DNA from: Flavobacteriales bacterium UBA7468
GTDB lineage: Bacteria; Bacteroidota; Bacteroidia; Flavobacteriales_D; Crocinitomicaceae
Direction: 5' to 3'
Assembly: GCA_002478565.1 (NCBI GenBank)
Contig: DLPC01000026.1
Location: 62,001 to 126,000 of the forward strand
Length of the DNA stretch: 64,000 nucleotides
Positions within the stretch are counted from its first letter, which is position 1; each line of letters starts with the position of its first letter. The notes under the pieces were generated by a model. It searched no databases. It worked only from the letters and a program-made list of their open reading frames with translations, and was not told the origin of the DNA. The translations under genes and the position numbers were made by a program. Positions 1-8,514 of the stretch are shown in pieces.

Positions 1-2239
1 AACCGCACTGCAAGCGCTTCATGTCCGAACCTGTAGAGATGAGCATATCACCTCTACCGATCAATTGATCTGCGCCAGATGCATCAAGAATAGTGCGAGA
101 ATCTATTTTTGACAATACCCTAAAAGCAATACGGGCTGGGAAATTGGCTTTGATCATACCTGTAATGACATTCACAGAAGGTCTTTGGGTGGCAACAATC
201 AAGTGAATACCGATGGCACGTGCTAATTGGGCAATTCTTGCAATGGGGTGCTCTACTTCTTTACCGGCAGTCATGATGAGGTCTGCAAACTCGTCTATCA
301 ACACTACGATATAGGGTAGGTAACGGTGTCCTTTCTCAGGGTTGAGCCTCCTTCCAATAAATTTGGCATTGTACTCTTTAATTGTTCTAACACCAGCATC
401 TTTCAATAATTCGTAACGTTCATCCATCTCAATACACAAGGAATTGAGTGTATTGACCACCTTAGACGTATCTGTGATGATGGCATCTTCTTCGCCTGGT
501 AATTTTGCCAAGAAGTGACGCTCAATTTTGTTGTATAAGGTGAGTTCCACCTTCTTAGGATCTACTAAAACGAACTTCACTTGCGCAGGATGCTTCTTGT
601 AAAGAATAGAAATCAAAATGGCATTGAGCCCTACAGATTTACCTTGGCCTGTGGCTCCGGCAACAAGTAAGTGCGGCATTTTGGTGAGGTCAAAAACGTA
701 GGTTTCATTGGTAATGGTTTTCCCCATAACAATTGGCAGTTCGCCATCAAAATTTTGAAACTTGTCAGAGGCAATTAAGGAACGCATCGAAACCATTTCT
801 GGATTTGAATTAGGAACCTCGATACCAATGGTACCTTTGCCTGGGATAGGTGCAATGATACGAATACCGAGGGCAGATAAACTCAAGGCGATGTCATCCT
901 CAAGGTTTTTAATTTTTGAGATACGTACGCCAGGAGCAGGAACTATTTCGTATAGTGTAACAGTTGGCCCAACAGTAGCCTTGATTTTTGCGATGTCAAT
1001 TTTGTAGTGCGATAAGGTTTCTACAATACGATCTTTATTGGTTTCGAGTTCTTCTTTACTGACAGAAACACCTGAGCTTGCGTAATCTTTCATAAGATCA
1101 AGTGGAGGAAGCAGATAGCCATCGAGGTCTTTGGTTGGGTCATATTCACCAAATTCACGAACTAAATTTTTGGCGACATTTTCTTCATCACTCAAACTCA
1201 ATGGCGCTACAGGCGCTGTAGTTACCGCAGGCGATGGTTCAGTAGGATCTTCCCCAAGTTCAATTTCAAAGCTATTCTCAGTAGGTGTCACTGCTGAGAA
1301 ATCCTCGTCTTCAAACAGGTTTTCATCTGGTAGTTTATTGGTTTCAGGTAGCTCATTTTCCTTGATTGCAACAATGAGCTCACTTTCTTCTTCAAAAACA
1401 TCATCGTCGTCAAAATGAACTGTTTGAGAAACATCATCTGCTTTGATCTGATCTTCGCGAATCGTATTTACAACATATAAATCGTCAAAAGGCGTGGCAT
1501 TGTCATGGAGTGCCTCAGCGGTATTTCTCTCAGACGTTTTGCCAAAAAGACGGTCGAAAAGTGCCCGGTAATTGGGGTTAAAGAGCAGCGTTGTCAGTAC
1601 AAAGAAGCTCACTAAATGCAACATCAAGGCACCAAAATTCCCGAGTGTAAGTTGTAGCCACTCGTTGATATAAAAACCAAAAGTCCCGCCGGCATAACTT
1701 ACCTGCGGACTAAAAAATCCTAAAAAGATTGAACCCCAAATCAGGTAAGCGATGGTTACGGTAATTGCTCTTTGTAGCGGAAGAAGGGTGGTGTTGAATA
1801 ATACGCGAACGCCAATCAAGAACATGATGAATACAAGGCCAAAAGCGCCTATTCCAAAACCTTCATAGATCAATAAATGTGAACTCCAAGCTCCAAATTT
1901 ACCGAGCCAGTTCTCAGCTGCAGGTACATTTTGATTGAAAATATAACCTAAAAAGTTGCGGTTCAAGAGGTGGTCTTGGTCTTGTTTCCATGTGAAAAGA
2001 TAAGAGACACAAGCCAAAAGTAAATAGATACTGAGTAGGGAAAGGATTGCACCTGTAACCAATTTGATTTTACTTAAATCAAAGCGGTTTTTTATATCAA
2101 CCGTGGAACGCGTTTTCTTTTCTTGAGTTGGCTTAACTGTATCGCTATTCGCTTTTTTGGATTTCGGCGCTGCTATTGGTTCCTCCCTCTGTTGAAAAGG
2201 TTTGGCACTTGATTTTGGTATGTATTCGTTATCTTCCAT
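1..2239 (-). CDS. ftsK: DNA translocase FtsK (3' end beyond the window)
   Basis: Septal DNA pump that moves chromosome ends through the division site and activates dimer resolution. The visible 746 codons start at the ATG at 2239. A basic N-terminus is followed by about four membrane segments (roughly residues 58-82, 128-150, 158-180, 200-222), an acidic Ser/Glu-rich linker (about 230-385), then the FtsK alpha/beta motor. Walker A GATGQGKS lies near residue 530 and Walker B with LIDEFADL near 647. The frame is open to base 1, so the rest of the motor and the gamma DNA-reading domain lie off the left edge. A TAnnTTCG-type -7 element lies 22 bases upstream of the start. Identification is secure. 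Confidence 0.96.
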   Translation of the reverse strand, partial: MEDNEYIPKSSAKPFQQREEPIAAPKSKKANSDTVKPTQEKKTRSTVDIKNRFDLSKIKLVTGAILSLLSIYLLLACVSYLFTWKQDQDHLLNRNFLGYIFNQNVPAAENWLGKFGAWSSHLLIYEGFGIGAFGLVFIMFLIGVRVLFNTTLLPLQRAITVTIAYLIWGSIFLGFFSPQVSYAGGTFGFYINEWLQLTLGNFGALMLHLVSFFVLTTLLFNPNYRALFDRLFGKTSERNTAEALHDNATPFDDLYVVNTIREDQIKADDVSQTVHFDDDDVFEEESELIVAIKENELPETNKLPDENLFEDEDFSAVTPTENSFEIELGEDPTEPSPAVTTAPVAPLSLSDEENVAKNLVREFGEYDPTKDLDGYLLPPLDLMKDYASSGVSVSKEELETNKDRIVETLSHYKIDIAKIKATVGPTVTLYEIVPAPGVRISKIKNLEDDIALSLSALGIRIIAPIPGKGTIGIEVPNSNPEMVSMRSLIASDKFQNFDGELPIVMGKTITNETYVFDLTKMPHLLVAGATGQGKSVGLNAILISILYKKHPAQVKFVLVDPKKVELTLYNKIERHFLAKLPGEEDAIITDTSKVVNTLNSLCIEMDERYELLKDAGVRTIKEYNAKFIGRRLNPEKGHRYLPYIVVLIDEFADLIMTAGKEVEHPIARIAQLARAIGIHLIVATQRPSVNVITGMIKANFPARIAFRVLSKIDSRTILDASGADQLIGRGDMLISTGSDMKRLQCG

Positions 2240-2261
2240 AAGGTCATTGCGTGTAATCTAA

Positions 2262-2269
2262 CGAAAATA
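2262..2269 (-). promoter_or_regulatory. Putative -7 promoter element (TATTTTCG) of ftsK
   Basis: On the minus strand this reads TATTTTCG, a one-base variant of the Bacteroidota -7 consensus TAnnTTTG, ending 22 bases before the ftsK ATG. No convincing -33 TTTG was found. The rest of the 2240-2349 gap holds nothing else I recognise. Confidence 0.4.
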
Positions 2270-2349
2270 CGGCAAAGAGGTACATCAAAAGTGCTTTTCA
2301 TGGAAACCTATAAACACCTCGATGTTAGTTTGCGAAGAAAGGATTTAAG

Positions 2350-2964
2350 TTATTGTTTATTAGACCATTGCAAGAAGTCTTCTAGACTCAGGACCTTGTA
2401 TTTTTTATCAGGCATAAATAAGCCTTGTGGTGGAAGTCGGTGATCAATTTTTTGCAATTCAAAAGCCATCAGACCATTTTCAGTAGGAAATTGTCCTTTG
2501 GTAGGTAATCCCGGCGCATTATTTAAGCCTACAAAATATTGCGCATCAATTTCTTTGCTGTAAAAAATTAGTGTATTTCCTTCAGGAAATTCAACGTTCG
2601 CTTCACGACATTTTAGACCAGCAATGGTTTTTTTCGCTTTGTTTTTATGGTATTTGTAATTCGTACTTTCAGACACTGTGTCTTTGATTTGAACTGCGAA
2701 ATAGAGTCCGTCAATTACAATTAATGAGAGCAATTTTTGCTTTTTCAAATGGTGGATTGTTTCCTGATTTTTACCATTTGAAAAGAGATAATTGATTCTA
2801 ACCAGCGAGTCTCTTGCATAAATAAATAGTTTGCCATCAATGGTATCTTTGGAAACAAAATCTATCGTTGTGATATTGTATTCCAGACTGCCCACAAAGG
2901 GTTTTTGGGCCGTAAAAATAAGTGGGATGGTCAAAAAAAGTAAAAGGTGCAGGTGTTGAAGCAT
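2350..2964 (-). CDS. Exported protein of unknown function, GLPGLI/DUF4412-like
   Basis: About 204 residues. A hydrophobic N-terminal signal peptide ends near FTAQ, so the mature protein should be periplasmic or outer-membrane associated. The body is beta-rich, with a GLKCREA segment and a late GLPTKGQF segment that recall the GLPGLI/DUF4412 group of small Bacteroidota envelope proteins. That resemblance is weak and I claim no function. I chose the ATG at 2964 rather than the in-frame TTG at 2970, because the TTG lies inside a perfect TAnnTTTG promoter element and the ATG follows it by three bases. Divergent from the lipoprotein at 2996. Confidence 0.7.
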   Translation of the reverse strand: MLQHLHLLLFLTIPLIFTAQKPFVGSLEYNITTIDFVSKDTIDGKLFIYARDSLVRINYLFSNGKNQETIHHLKKQKLLSLIVIDGLYFAVQIKDTVSESTNYKYHKNKAKKTIAGLKCREANVEFPEGNTLIFYSKEIDAQYFVGLNNAPGLPTKGQFPTENGLMAFELQKIDHRLPPQGLFMPDKKYKVLSLEDFLQWSNKQ

Positions 2965-2967
2965 GAA

Positions 2968-2975
2968 CAAAACTA
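2968..2975 (-). promoter_or_regulatory. -7 promoter element TAGTTTTG, leaderless layout
   Basis: On the minus strand TAGTTTTG matches TAnnTTTG exactly and ends three bases before the ATG at 2964. A TTG 18 bases upstream (2994-2996 on the plus strand) fits the -33 box. Transcription would begin at about the start codon. Confidence 0.65.
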
Positions 2976-2983
2976 AGAATACT

Positions 2984-2991
2984 TATTTTTA
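2984..2991 (+). promoter_or_regulatory. Possible -7 element (TATTTTTA) of the lipoprotein gene
   Basis: TATTTTTA differs from TAnnTTTG only in the last base and ends four bases before the ATG at 2996. It faces away from the TAGTTTTG element nine bases to its left, so the two promoters share a very small intergenic space. Confidence 0.35.
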
Positions 2992-2995
2992 AACA

Positions 2996-3853
2996 ATGAA
3001 AAGCTACCGGATTATTTTGAGTTGCCTGTTGTGCTTGGGTTGTGGTAATACAATTGACTTGAAAGAAAAAGGCGCAGCTCTAAAAATCAAAGCACAAGAG
3101 TCCACACAATTAAGGAAGGGTTTTAATGCGAAATTTCGCTTGAATTATCCCAGTCTGGAGTACCTCCAAGCCGGTATTTTTGGGGCAGAAGCATATTTTA
3201 GAGCTGAGGATGACCTTGAAACCGCTTTTTTGGAAACGCAATGGCTCGGCATCTTCAAAACAAAAAATAATTGGTACCTCAATCCGGTGAAACCTGCAAT
3301 TGAAACCGTGTTCGATGGTATTGTAGATCAAGACGAGCAAGATACGGCTAACTGGAGTGGAAAAGTAATGACTACCTCCAAACATTGTGTTTTTACGCTT
3401 AGAAAAGGAAACTTGCATCCTAAAAAACTCAAAGTGTTCTATGCAAGCAACACCAGCCCTAGATTTCATGATGACAAATCGGTGCTTTTACCTGGAGACA
3501 CCCTTCATTTTCAAGTTGGTAACATTCATTATTGCCTTTTTGCAAAAGGCAAAGCGTTATATAATGAGGGTTCGCCAGAAAATCAAGGATTTGGCAACTA
3601 CGCACTTTATTTACAAACTGATGACCCTCATCAAGCCCAACAAGTACAATTGCTACGCAGTGTGGACCCTCAATATGAATATGGTCCCAATCGCTTGGAA
3701 TGCTTGTTTGTCGGGCTTATTGATGCAGATGATATTCCGGACTTCATTATTAGTTCCAATTACGAGCAGCGTATCCTTTATCTTTCATCAGAAGCGAAAG
3801 AACAACGCATTGTAGAGCCAGTATACGTCGAGCCAATGACAGGCGGTTGCTAG
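2996..3853 (+). CDS. Putative lipoprotein of unknown function
   Basis: 285 residues. The N-terminus is hydrophobic with a lipobox-like CLGC at residues 13-16, so Cys16 is the probable lipidation site. A late segment, VGLIDADDIPDFII (about residues 240-253), resembles FG-GAP/VCBS-like Asp-rich turns that report on stored values, but I see no full repeat set. The C-terminus ends in PMTGGC. I do not recognise a family. It is followed by the arginase-family gene, which has its own promoter, so co-transcription is not required. Confidence 0.7.
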   Translation: MKSYRIILSCLLCLGCGNTIDLKEKGAALKIKAQESTQLRKGFNAKFRLNYPSLEYLQAGIFGAEAYFRAEDDLETAFLETQWLGIFKTKNNWYLNPVKPAIETVFDGIVDQDEQDTANWSGKVMTTSKHCVFTLRKGNLHPKKLKVFYASNTSPRFHDDKSVLLPGDTLHFQVGNIHYCLFAKGKALYNEGSPENQGFGNYALYLQTDDPHQAQQVQLLRSVDPQYEYGPNRLECLFVGLIDADDIPDFIISSNYEQRILYLSSEAKEQRIVEPVYVEPMTGGC

Positions 3854-3875
3854 CTCAGCTTTGCCAAATTACCCT

Positions 3876-3883
3876 TATCTTTG
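3876..3883 (+). promoter_or_regulatory. -7 promoter element TATCTTTG
   Basis: Exact TAnnTTTG match ending 24 bases before the ATG at 3908. It overlaps the in-frame TTG at 3881, which therefore cannot be the translation start of a transcript made from it. A TTTG lies upstream at 3860-3863, but with only 12 bases of spacing. Confidence 0.6.
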
Positions 3884-3907
3884 CCAAAGCCCCTAAAGGG
3901 TCCTCAT

Positions 3908-4843
3908 ATGCCAAAAGCAATTCACTTTATTTTCAATCCTTCCGAGATCGGCGCCGGTACGCGCGGTGCTTCTCTTGGGCCAGAAGCAATCCGTGCCGCT
4001 GCCAGATCTAAAGGCAGTTCTTTATTTGCCGAGCATCCGGTCAAAACGACAGCTCATTTCAATGAGCTGCTTGATCGCAAAAGCCCGTATCTTTTTGCAA
4101 AAAATATTGATGGTCTTCACAAGGTTTTTATCTCTTTGGAAGAAAATATTTCAGATAGCATTGCGCAAAATGCATTTCCTCTTCTTATCGCCGGAGACCA
4201 CAGTTCTGCTGCGGGTACTTTAGCCGCTTTAAAAAAGAATTATCCGGATCAAAGAATTGGTGTTGTTTGGATCGATGCGCATGCAGATATACATTCGCCA
4301 TACACCACACCTTCCGGAAATATGCATGGCATGCCCATAGCGGCAGCACTTGGTTTAGATCACCTCGATTTAGCCAAGAATGAGCTAGATACGCAAACCA
4401 AAACCCTTTGGGACACCCTCAAATCACAGGCTTTCATGCCTGAAGATCTCATATACATTGGTGTCCGAGATACCGAGATAGAGGAGGAGGCAGTTATGGC
4501 TCAACTAGGCTTGAGAAACTATACCGTAGATGAACTCCGTCAAAAAGGACTACAAAATTGTCTTCAAGAAATTTCAGAAAATTTTGTAAACTGCGATCTA
4601 ATTTATGTTTCTTTTGACGTAGACAGTATAGACCCTCTCGAAACTTCTTTTGGGACAGGTACTCCAGTGGCTCATGGTATCAGTTTCCAAGAAGCCGATA
4701 CGATTCTTCAATATTTCTCTCAAGATCCGAGACTCTGCGCACTAGAAATTGTAGAGGTCAATCCGTGTCTGGACGACGAAAAAAACAAAATGGCTGAACA
4801 AGCCTTAATTTTAATCGAGCATATCATTAGTCACCTTCAATAA
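3908..4843 (+). CDS. Arginase-family ureohydrolase
   Basis: 311 residues. Binuclear manganese hydrolase of the arginase/agmatinase/formimidoylglutamase superfamily. The metal-binding motifs are intact: AGDHS near residues 94-98, DAHADIH near 122-128 and SFDVDSIDP near 234-242. The run SGNMHGMP after the second motif and EIVEVNP near the end are typical of true arginases, so hydrolysis of L-arginine to ornithine and urea is the best guess; formimidoylglutamase activity is not excluded. The start is the ATG at 3908, because the upstream TTG at 3881 sits inside a promoter element. argS follows after three bases, so the enzyme that consumes arginine and the one that charges it to tRNA are probably co-transcribed. 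Confidence 0.88.
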   Translation: MPKAIHFIFNPSEIGAGTRGASLGPEAIRAAARSKGSSLFAEHPVKTTAHFNELLDRKSPYLFAKNIDGLHKVFISLEENISDSIAQNAFPLLIAGDHSSAAGTLAALKKNYPDQRIGVVWIDAHADIHSPYTTPSGNMHGMPIAAALGLDHLDLAKNELDTQTKTLWDTLKSQAFMPEDLIYIGVRDTEIEEEAVMAQLGLRNYTVDELRQKGLQNCLQEISENFVNCDLIYVSFDVDSIDPLETSFGTGTPVAHGISFQEADTILQYFSQDPRLCALEIVEVNPCLDDEKNKMAEQALILIEHIISHLQ

Positions 4844-4846
4844 TTC

Positions 4847-6748
4847 ATGGAACAATACATCCGTCAAGCACTTCTCGAAGCAGCGCCAAGTCTTTTTGGT
4901 ACTGCAATATCCGATTCTCTTATTCAGTTTCAGCTCACCAGACGAGACATGGAAGGTGACCTTACATTAGTGGTATTTCCATTTGTGAAGATTTTACGTT
5001 GCTCACCACAAGAAGCAGGCGAAAAGCTCAAAAACTGGATAGAACAAAATATAGCAGGTGTTTCACATTGTATAGTCGTCAATGGATTTTTAAATATTGT
5101 GCTGCAGAAAAGCTATTGGATCAATGCATTGAACCAAATGCAGCAAAATGCGCAGTTTGGCTTGCAAAGCCCCAATTCAAAACCCACAATTATGGTGGAG
5201 TATTCTTCGCCCAATACCAATAAACCGCTACACTTAGGTCACCTCCGCAATAATTTCTTAGGATATTCAGTTGCAGAAATTTTAAAAGCCAATGGCCACA
5301 AAGTAGTACGTACGCAGGTAATTAATGACCGCGGTATTCATATTTGTAAATCTATGTTGGCCTGGGAAAAATTCTCTCCCCTCAATGAAAACGGCGAGCG
5401 TGAGACCCCTGCAAACACAGGTTTAAAAGGCGACAAATTGGTGGGTAAGTATTATGTGGCTTTTGACAAAGCCCTGCAAGCCGAGGCCAAAACAATCATG
5501 CAAAACTGGCAGGCGGGTAATTTTGAAGATACGCCAGCGGCCATTCAAGAAGCTGTATTGAATTTTGAGCAAGCCAAGCTTGGCAAGGATGAAAAAGCAC
5601 AAGCAGCAATTGATGATAAAATCAAAGAACTCGCAAAAAATCAAACGAGCATTCTTCGAGAGGCGAAAGATATGTTGGTCAAGTGGGAGGCCCGCGATCC
5701 GCAGGTCTATCTCTTATGGACAACCATGAATGGTTGGGTTTATGCTGGTTTTGACCAGACATACAACAAAATGGGCGTAAGTTTTGACAAGTTGTATTAT
5801 GAGTCCGATACGTTCCTTTTGGGTAAAGATCAAGTCATGCAAGGGTTGGCGTCTGGTGTTTTTTACCAGAAACCAGATGGTTCAGTTTGGATTGACCTAA
5901 GCGCAGAAGGTCTTGATGAAAAATTAGTTTTGCGTTCTGATGGTACGGCCGTTTACATGACTCAAGATATCGGTACTGCTATTGATCGCTTTGCAGATTA
6001 CCCTGATCTACACGGTATGGTTTATACAGTAGGAAACGAACAAGATTACCATTTCAAAGTTTTGTTTTTGATCCTTAAAAAACTAGGATATACTTGGGCC
6101 GACAACTGTTTTCATTTAAGTTACGGTATGGTTGACTTACCGAGTGGTAAAATGAAATCTAGAGAAGGAACTGTCGTGGACGCTGATGACTTGATTGATG
6201 AGGTAACGCTTACTGCTAAGGAAATGACCCAAGAACGCGGACACTTAGAAGGCTTGTCAGAACAAGAACGCGAAACGCTTTATGCTCAAATTGGTCTTGG
6301 TGGCTTGAAGTATTATTTGCTCAAGGTCGATCCAAAAAAACGCATGTTATTTAATCCAGAAGAATCAATTGATCTTACTGGAAATACAGGGCCATTTATT
6401 CAGTATGCTCATGCTAGAATTAGTACGCTGCTAGCTAAGGCCAATTACCAAGTTCAGCCACTGGCTTCATCATTAGATTTAAAAGCTGAGGAGCAAGAAA
6501 TCATCAAGCATTTAGCCATTTTCCCCGTGACTTTAGAGGAGGCTGCAAAAAACTATTCACCTGCCGTTATTGCCAATTATATCTATGAATTGGTGAAACT
6601 TTACAATACTTTCTATCAAAGTGTCAAGATCATCATAGAGCCTGATCAAGAGCTGCGTCAACTCAGACTAACGCTCAGTGCAGTTGTGCAACAAACGATT
6701 GCCCATGGCTTGAAACTCTTAGGTATTGAGGCGCCACAGCGCATGTAA
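4847..6748 (+). CDS. argS: Arginyl-tRNA synthetase
   Basis: 633 residues, a class I aminoacyl-tRNA synthetase attaching arginine to tRNA-Arg. It has an N-terminal Arg-tRNA-synthetase additional domain (about 1-90), a Rossmann catalytic core with the HIGH-type motif HLGH near residues 129-132 after SSPNTNKPL, a degenerate KMSKS region (MKSREGTVVD near 436), and a C-terminal DALR anticodon-binding domain from about 520. The degenerate KMSKS motif is normal for ArgS. It starts three bases after the arginase gene and converges on topB with five bases between the stops. Confidence 0.97.
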   Translation: MEQYIRQALLEAAPSLFGTAISDSLIQFQLTRRDMEGDLTLVVFPFVKILRCSPQEAGEKLKNWIEQNIAGVSHCIVVNGFLNIVLQKSYWINALNQMQQNAQFGLQSPNSKPTIMVEYSSPNTNKPLHLGHLRNNFLGYSVAEILKANGHKVVRTQVINDRGIHICKSMLAWEKFSPLNENGERETPANTGLKGDKLVGKYYVAFDKALQAEAKTIMQNWQAGNFEDTPAAIQEAVLNFEQAKLGKDEKAQAAIDDKIKELAKNQTSILREAKDMLVKWEARDPQVYLLWTTMNGWVYAGFDQTYNKMGVSFDKLYYESDTFLLGKDQVMQGLASGVFYQKPDGSVWIDLSAEGLDEKLVLRSDGTAVYMTQDIGTAIDRFADYPDLHGMVYTVGNEQDYHFKVLFLILKKLGYTWADNCFHLSYGMVDLPSGKMKSREGTVVDADDLIDEVTLTAKEMTQERGHLEGLSEQERETLYAQIGLGGLKYYLLKVDPKKRMLFNPEESIDLTGNTGPFIQYAHARISTLLAKANYQVQPLASSLDLKAEEQEIIKHLAIFPVTLEEAAKNYSPAVIANYIYELVKLYNTFYQSVKIIIEPDQELRQLRLTLSAVVQQTIAHGLKLLGIEAPQRM

Positions 6749-6753
6749 TCCAC

Positions 6754-8514
6754 CTAACTATTGAAAATAACCTGATCGGTCAGTTCTCGGACCATCACAA
6801 ACAATTCATCTTTAAAGGTTTGTGCTTCATAAGAGCCGCGTTCGATCATGCGCAGTTTGTGTTCCCATTGCCCTGTTAATTCAGGGCTTTTAAGCAGGTC
6901 AAATGATATTTTATCAATGAGCTCCATGCCGGTTGGCGTAGCAAAAAGATTCTTCTTTTTCTTTTCGATGTATTGGCGTTTGAATAAGGTCTCGATGATA
7001 CTTGCGCGCGTTGAAGGCCTGCCGATACCATTTTCTTTCATGACCTCGCGCATTTCTTCATTTTCTACAAGTTTGCCCGCTGTTTCCATCGCACGTAGTA
7101 AGGTTGCTTCGGTGTAAGGTTTTGGAGCACTTGTTTTTCCTTCATGTATGAAAGGTTCATGTGGGCCTGTTTCACCTTTTTCGAAATGGGGCAGTATTTT
7201 GTCCTCGGGATTGCTTTGTTGCGCTTTTAAATCTTCATAGACAATACGCCAGCCTTTATCGAGTACTTGCTTGCCGGTTGCCTTGAATTCTAGTGCTTCT
7301 ACTTTGCCAATCACGGTTGTATTGGAAACTTTGCATTCAGGGTAAAATGCAGCAATAAAACGACGTACTATCAAGTCGTACACGCGCTGCTCATCGGGGC
7401 TAATCCCTGATGGTGCCACACCTGTTGGAATAATAGCGTGGTGGTCGGTGATCTTCTTGTCGTCAAAAATTTGCTTGGATTTCTTAATGGGTTTGCCTTC
7501 AAGCGCTGCAGTAAATCGCTTGTAGTCGCGCAGGCCATTGAGAATTCCGGGAATTTTGGGGTGGAGGTCCTCGGAGAGGTAGGTGGTATCAACGCGTGGA
7601 TAAGTCACTAATTTTTTCTCGTAAAGACTCTGGACTTTATTGAGCGTTTCCTCTGCAGAATAACCATAATAGCGATTGCCATCCACCTGAAGTGACGTGA
7701 GGTCGTAAAGTCGGGGATTGCCTTCTTTGGCATCTTTTTGCTCAAAGCTGAGTATCTCAAAAGGTTTGTCTTTCAAATAGTCGAGCCCTTTTTGAGCTTT
7801 TTCTTTGGTTTTGAGCCGCTCTATTTGGCAATTGAATTCTGTTTCTCGGTAAACTGTTTTGAGTTCGTAAAAAGTTTCGCTTTTGAAAGCTTCAATTTCT
7901 TTTTGACGCTGTACGATAAGTGCGAGTGTAGGTGTTTGTACACGCCCAACAGAAAGTGTTTGTTTGTCGCGGCCATATTTACGGGTAAATAGCCGCGTGC
8001 CGTTGATCCCTAAGACCCAATCGCCAACCGCCCGCGCATTGCCTGCGGCGAAAAGGCGGTCGAAATCTGAGCCTGGACGCAGTTTCTTGAACCCATCTTT
8101 GATGGCCTCTTCGGTCAAAGAAGAAATCCAGAGCCGTTTGACCGGAACTTTGCATTTAGCCTTGAGTAAAACCCAACGCTGTATGAGTTCTCCTTCTTGC
8201 CCGGCATCACCACAATTAATCACCTCAGTTGCTTGGCTTACTAGACGTTCAATGACATGAAATTGCTTTTTTGCACCGTCGTCTCCACGCAACTTAATGC
8301 CGAATTGCGAAGGAATAATGGGTAAATCTTCTAATTTCCAGTATTTCCAATTGGGGTTGTAATCTTCGGGGTCTTTTAAAGAACACAAGTGTCCATAAAC
8401 CCACGTGACGGCATAGCCATTGCCTTCTAGGTAGCCATCTTTTCGATTTTTGGCACCTAAAATCTCCGCTAAATCACGGGCAACACTTGGCTTTTCGGCT
8501 ATACAGACAATCAT
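6754..8514 (-). CDS. topB: DNA topoisomerase III (type IA)
   Basis: 586 residues. Type IA topoisomerase that cuts single strands through a 5' phosphotyrosine to decatenate and relax DNA. An N-terminal Toprim domain begins IVCIAEKPSVAR and has acidic GDAGQEGELI near residues 101-110; the catalytic tyrosine lies in TYPRVDTTYL near 308. A GIGRPSTRASII motif near 500 is typical of TopB. The protein ends soon after the core, so there are no C-terminal zinc fingers. The start ATG overlaps the dsbD stop by four bases (ATGA), so expression is probably coupled to dsbD. Confidence 0.95.
   Translation of the reverse strand: MIVCIAEKPSVARDLAEILGAKNRKDGYLEGNGYAVTWVYGHLCSLKDPEDYNPNWKYWKLEDLPIIPSQFGIKLRGDDGAKKQFHVIERLVSQATEVINCGDAGQEGELIQRWVLLKAKCKVPVKRLWISSLTEEAIKDGFKKLRPGSDFDRLFAAGNARAVGDWVLGINGTRLFTRKYGRDKQTLSVGRVQTPTLALIVQRQKEIEAFKSETFYELKTVYRETEFNCQIERLKTKEKAQKGLDYLKDKPFEILSFEQKDAKEGNPRLYDLTSLQVDGNRYYGYSAEETLNKVQSLYEKKLVTYPRVDTTYLSEDLHPKIPGILNGLRDYKRFTAALEGKPIKKSKQIFDDKKITDHHAIIPTGVAPSGISPDEQRVYDLIVRRFIAAFYPECKVSNTTVIGKVEALEFKATGKQVLDKGWRIVYEDLKAQQSNPEDKILPHFEKGETGPHEPFIHEGKTSAPKPYTEATLLRAMETAGKLVENEEMREVMKENGIGRPSTRASIIETLFKRQYIEKKKKNLFATPTGMELIDKISFDLLKSPELTGQWEHKLRMIERGSYEAQTFKDELFVMVRELTDQVIFNS

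Noticed and set aside
1131..1418. Serine-rich open frame on the plus strand (95 codons)
   Set aside because: It lies opposite the acidic linker of ftsK; the Ser/Thr composition is the reverse complement of Glu/Asp-rich codons. No promoter or homology.
3387..3815. 142-codon open frame inside the lipoprotein gene
   Set aside because: Shifted frame within a gene with a clear signal sequence; no start context or family features.
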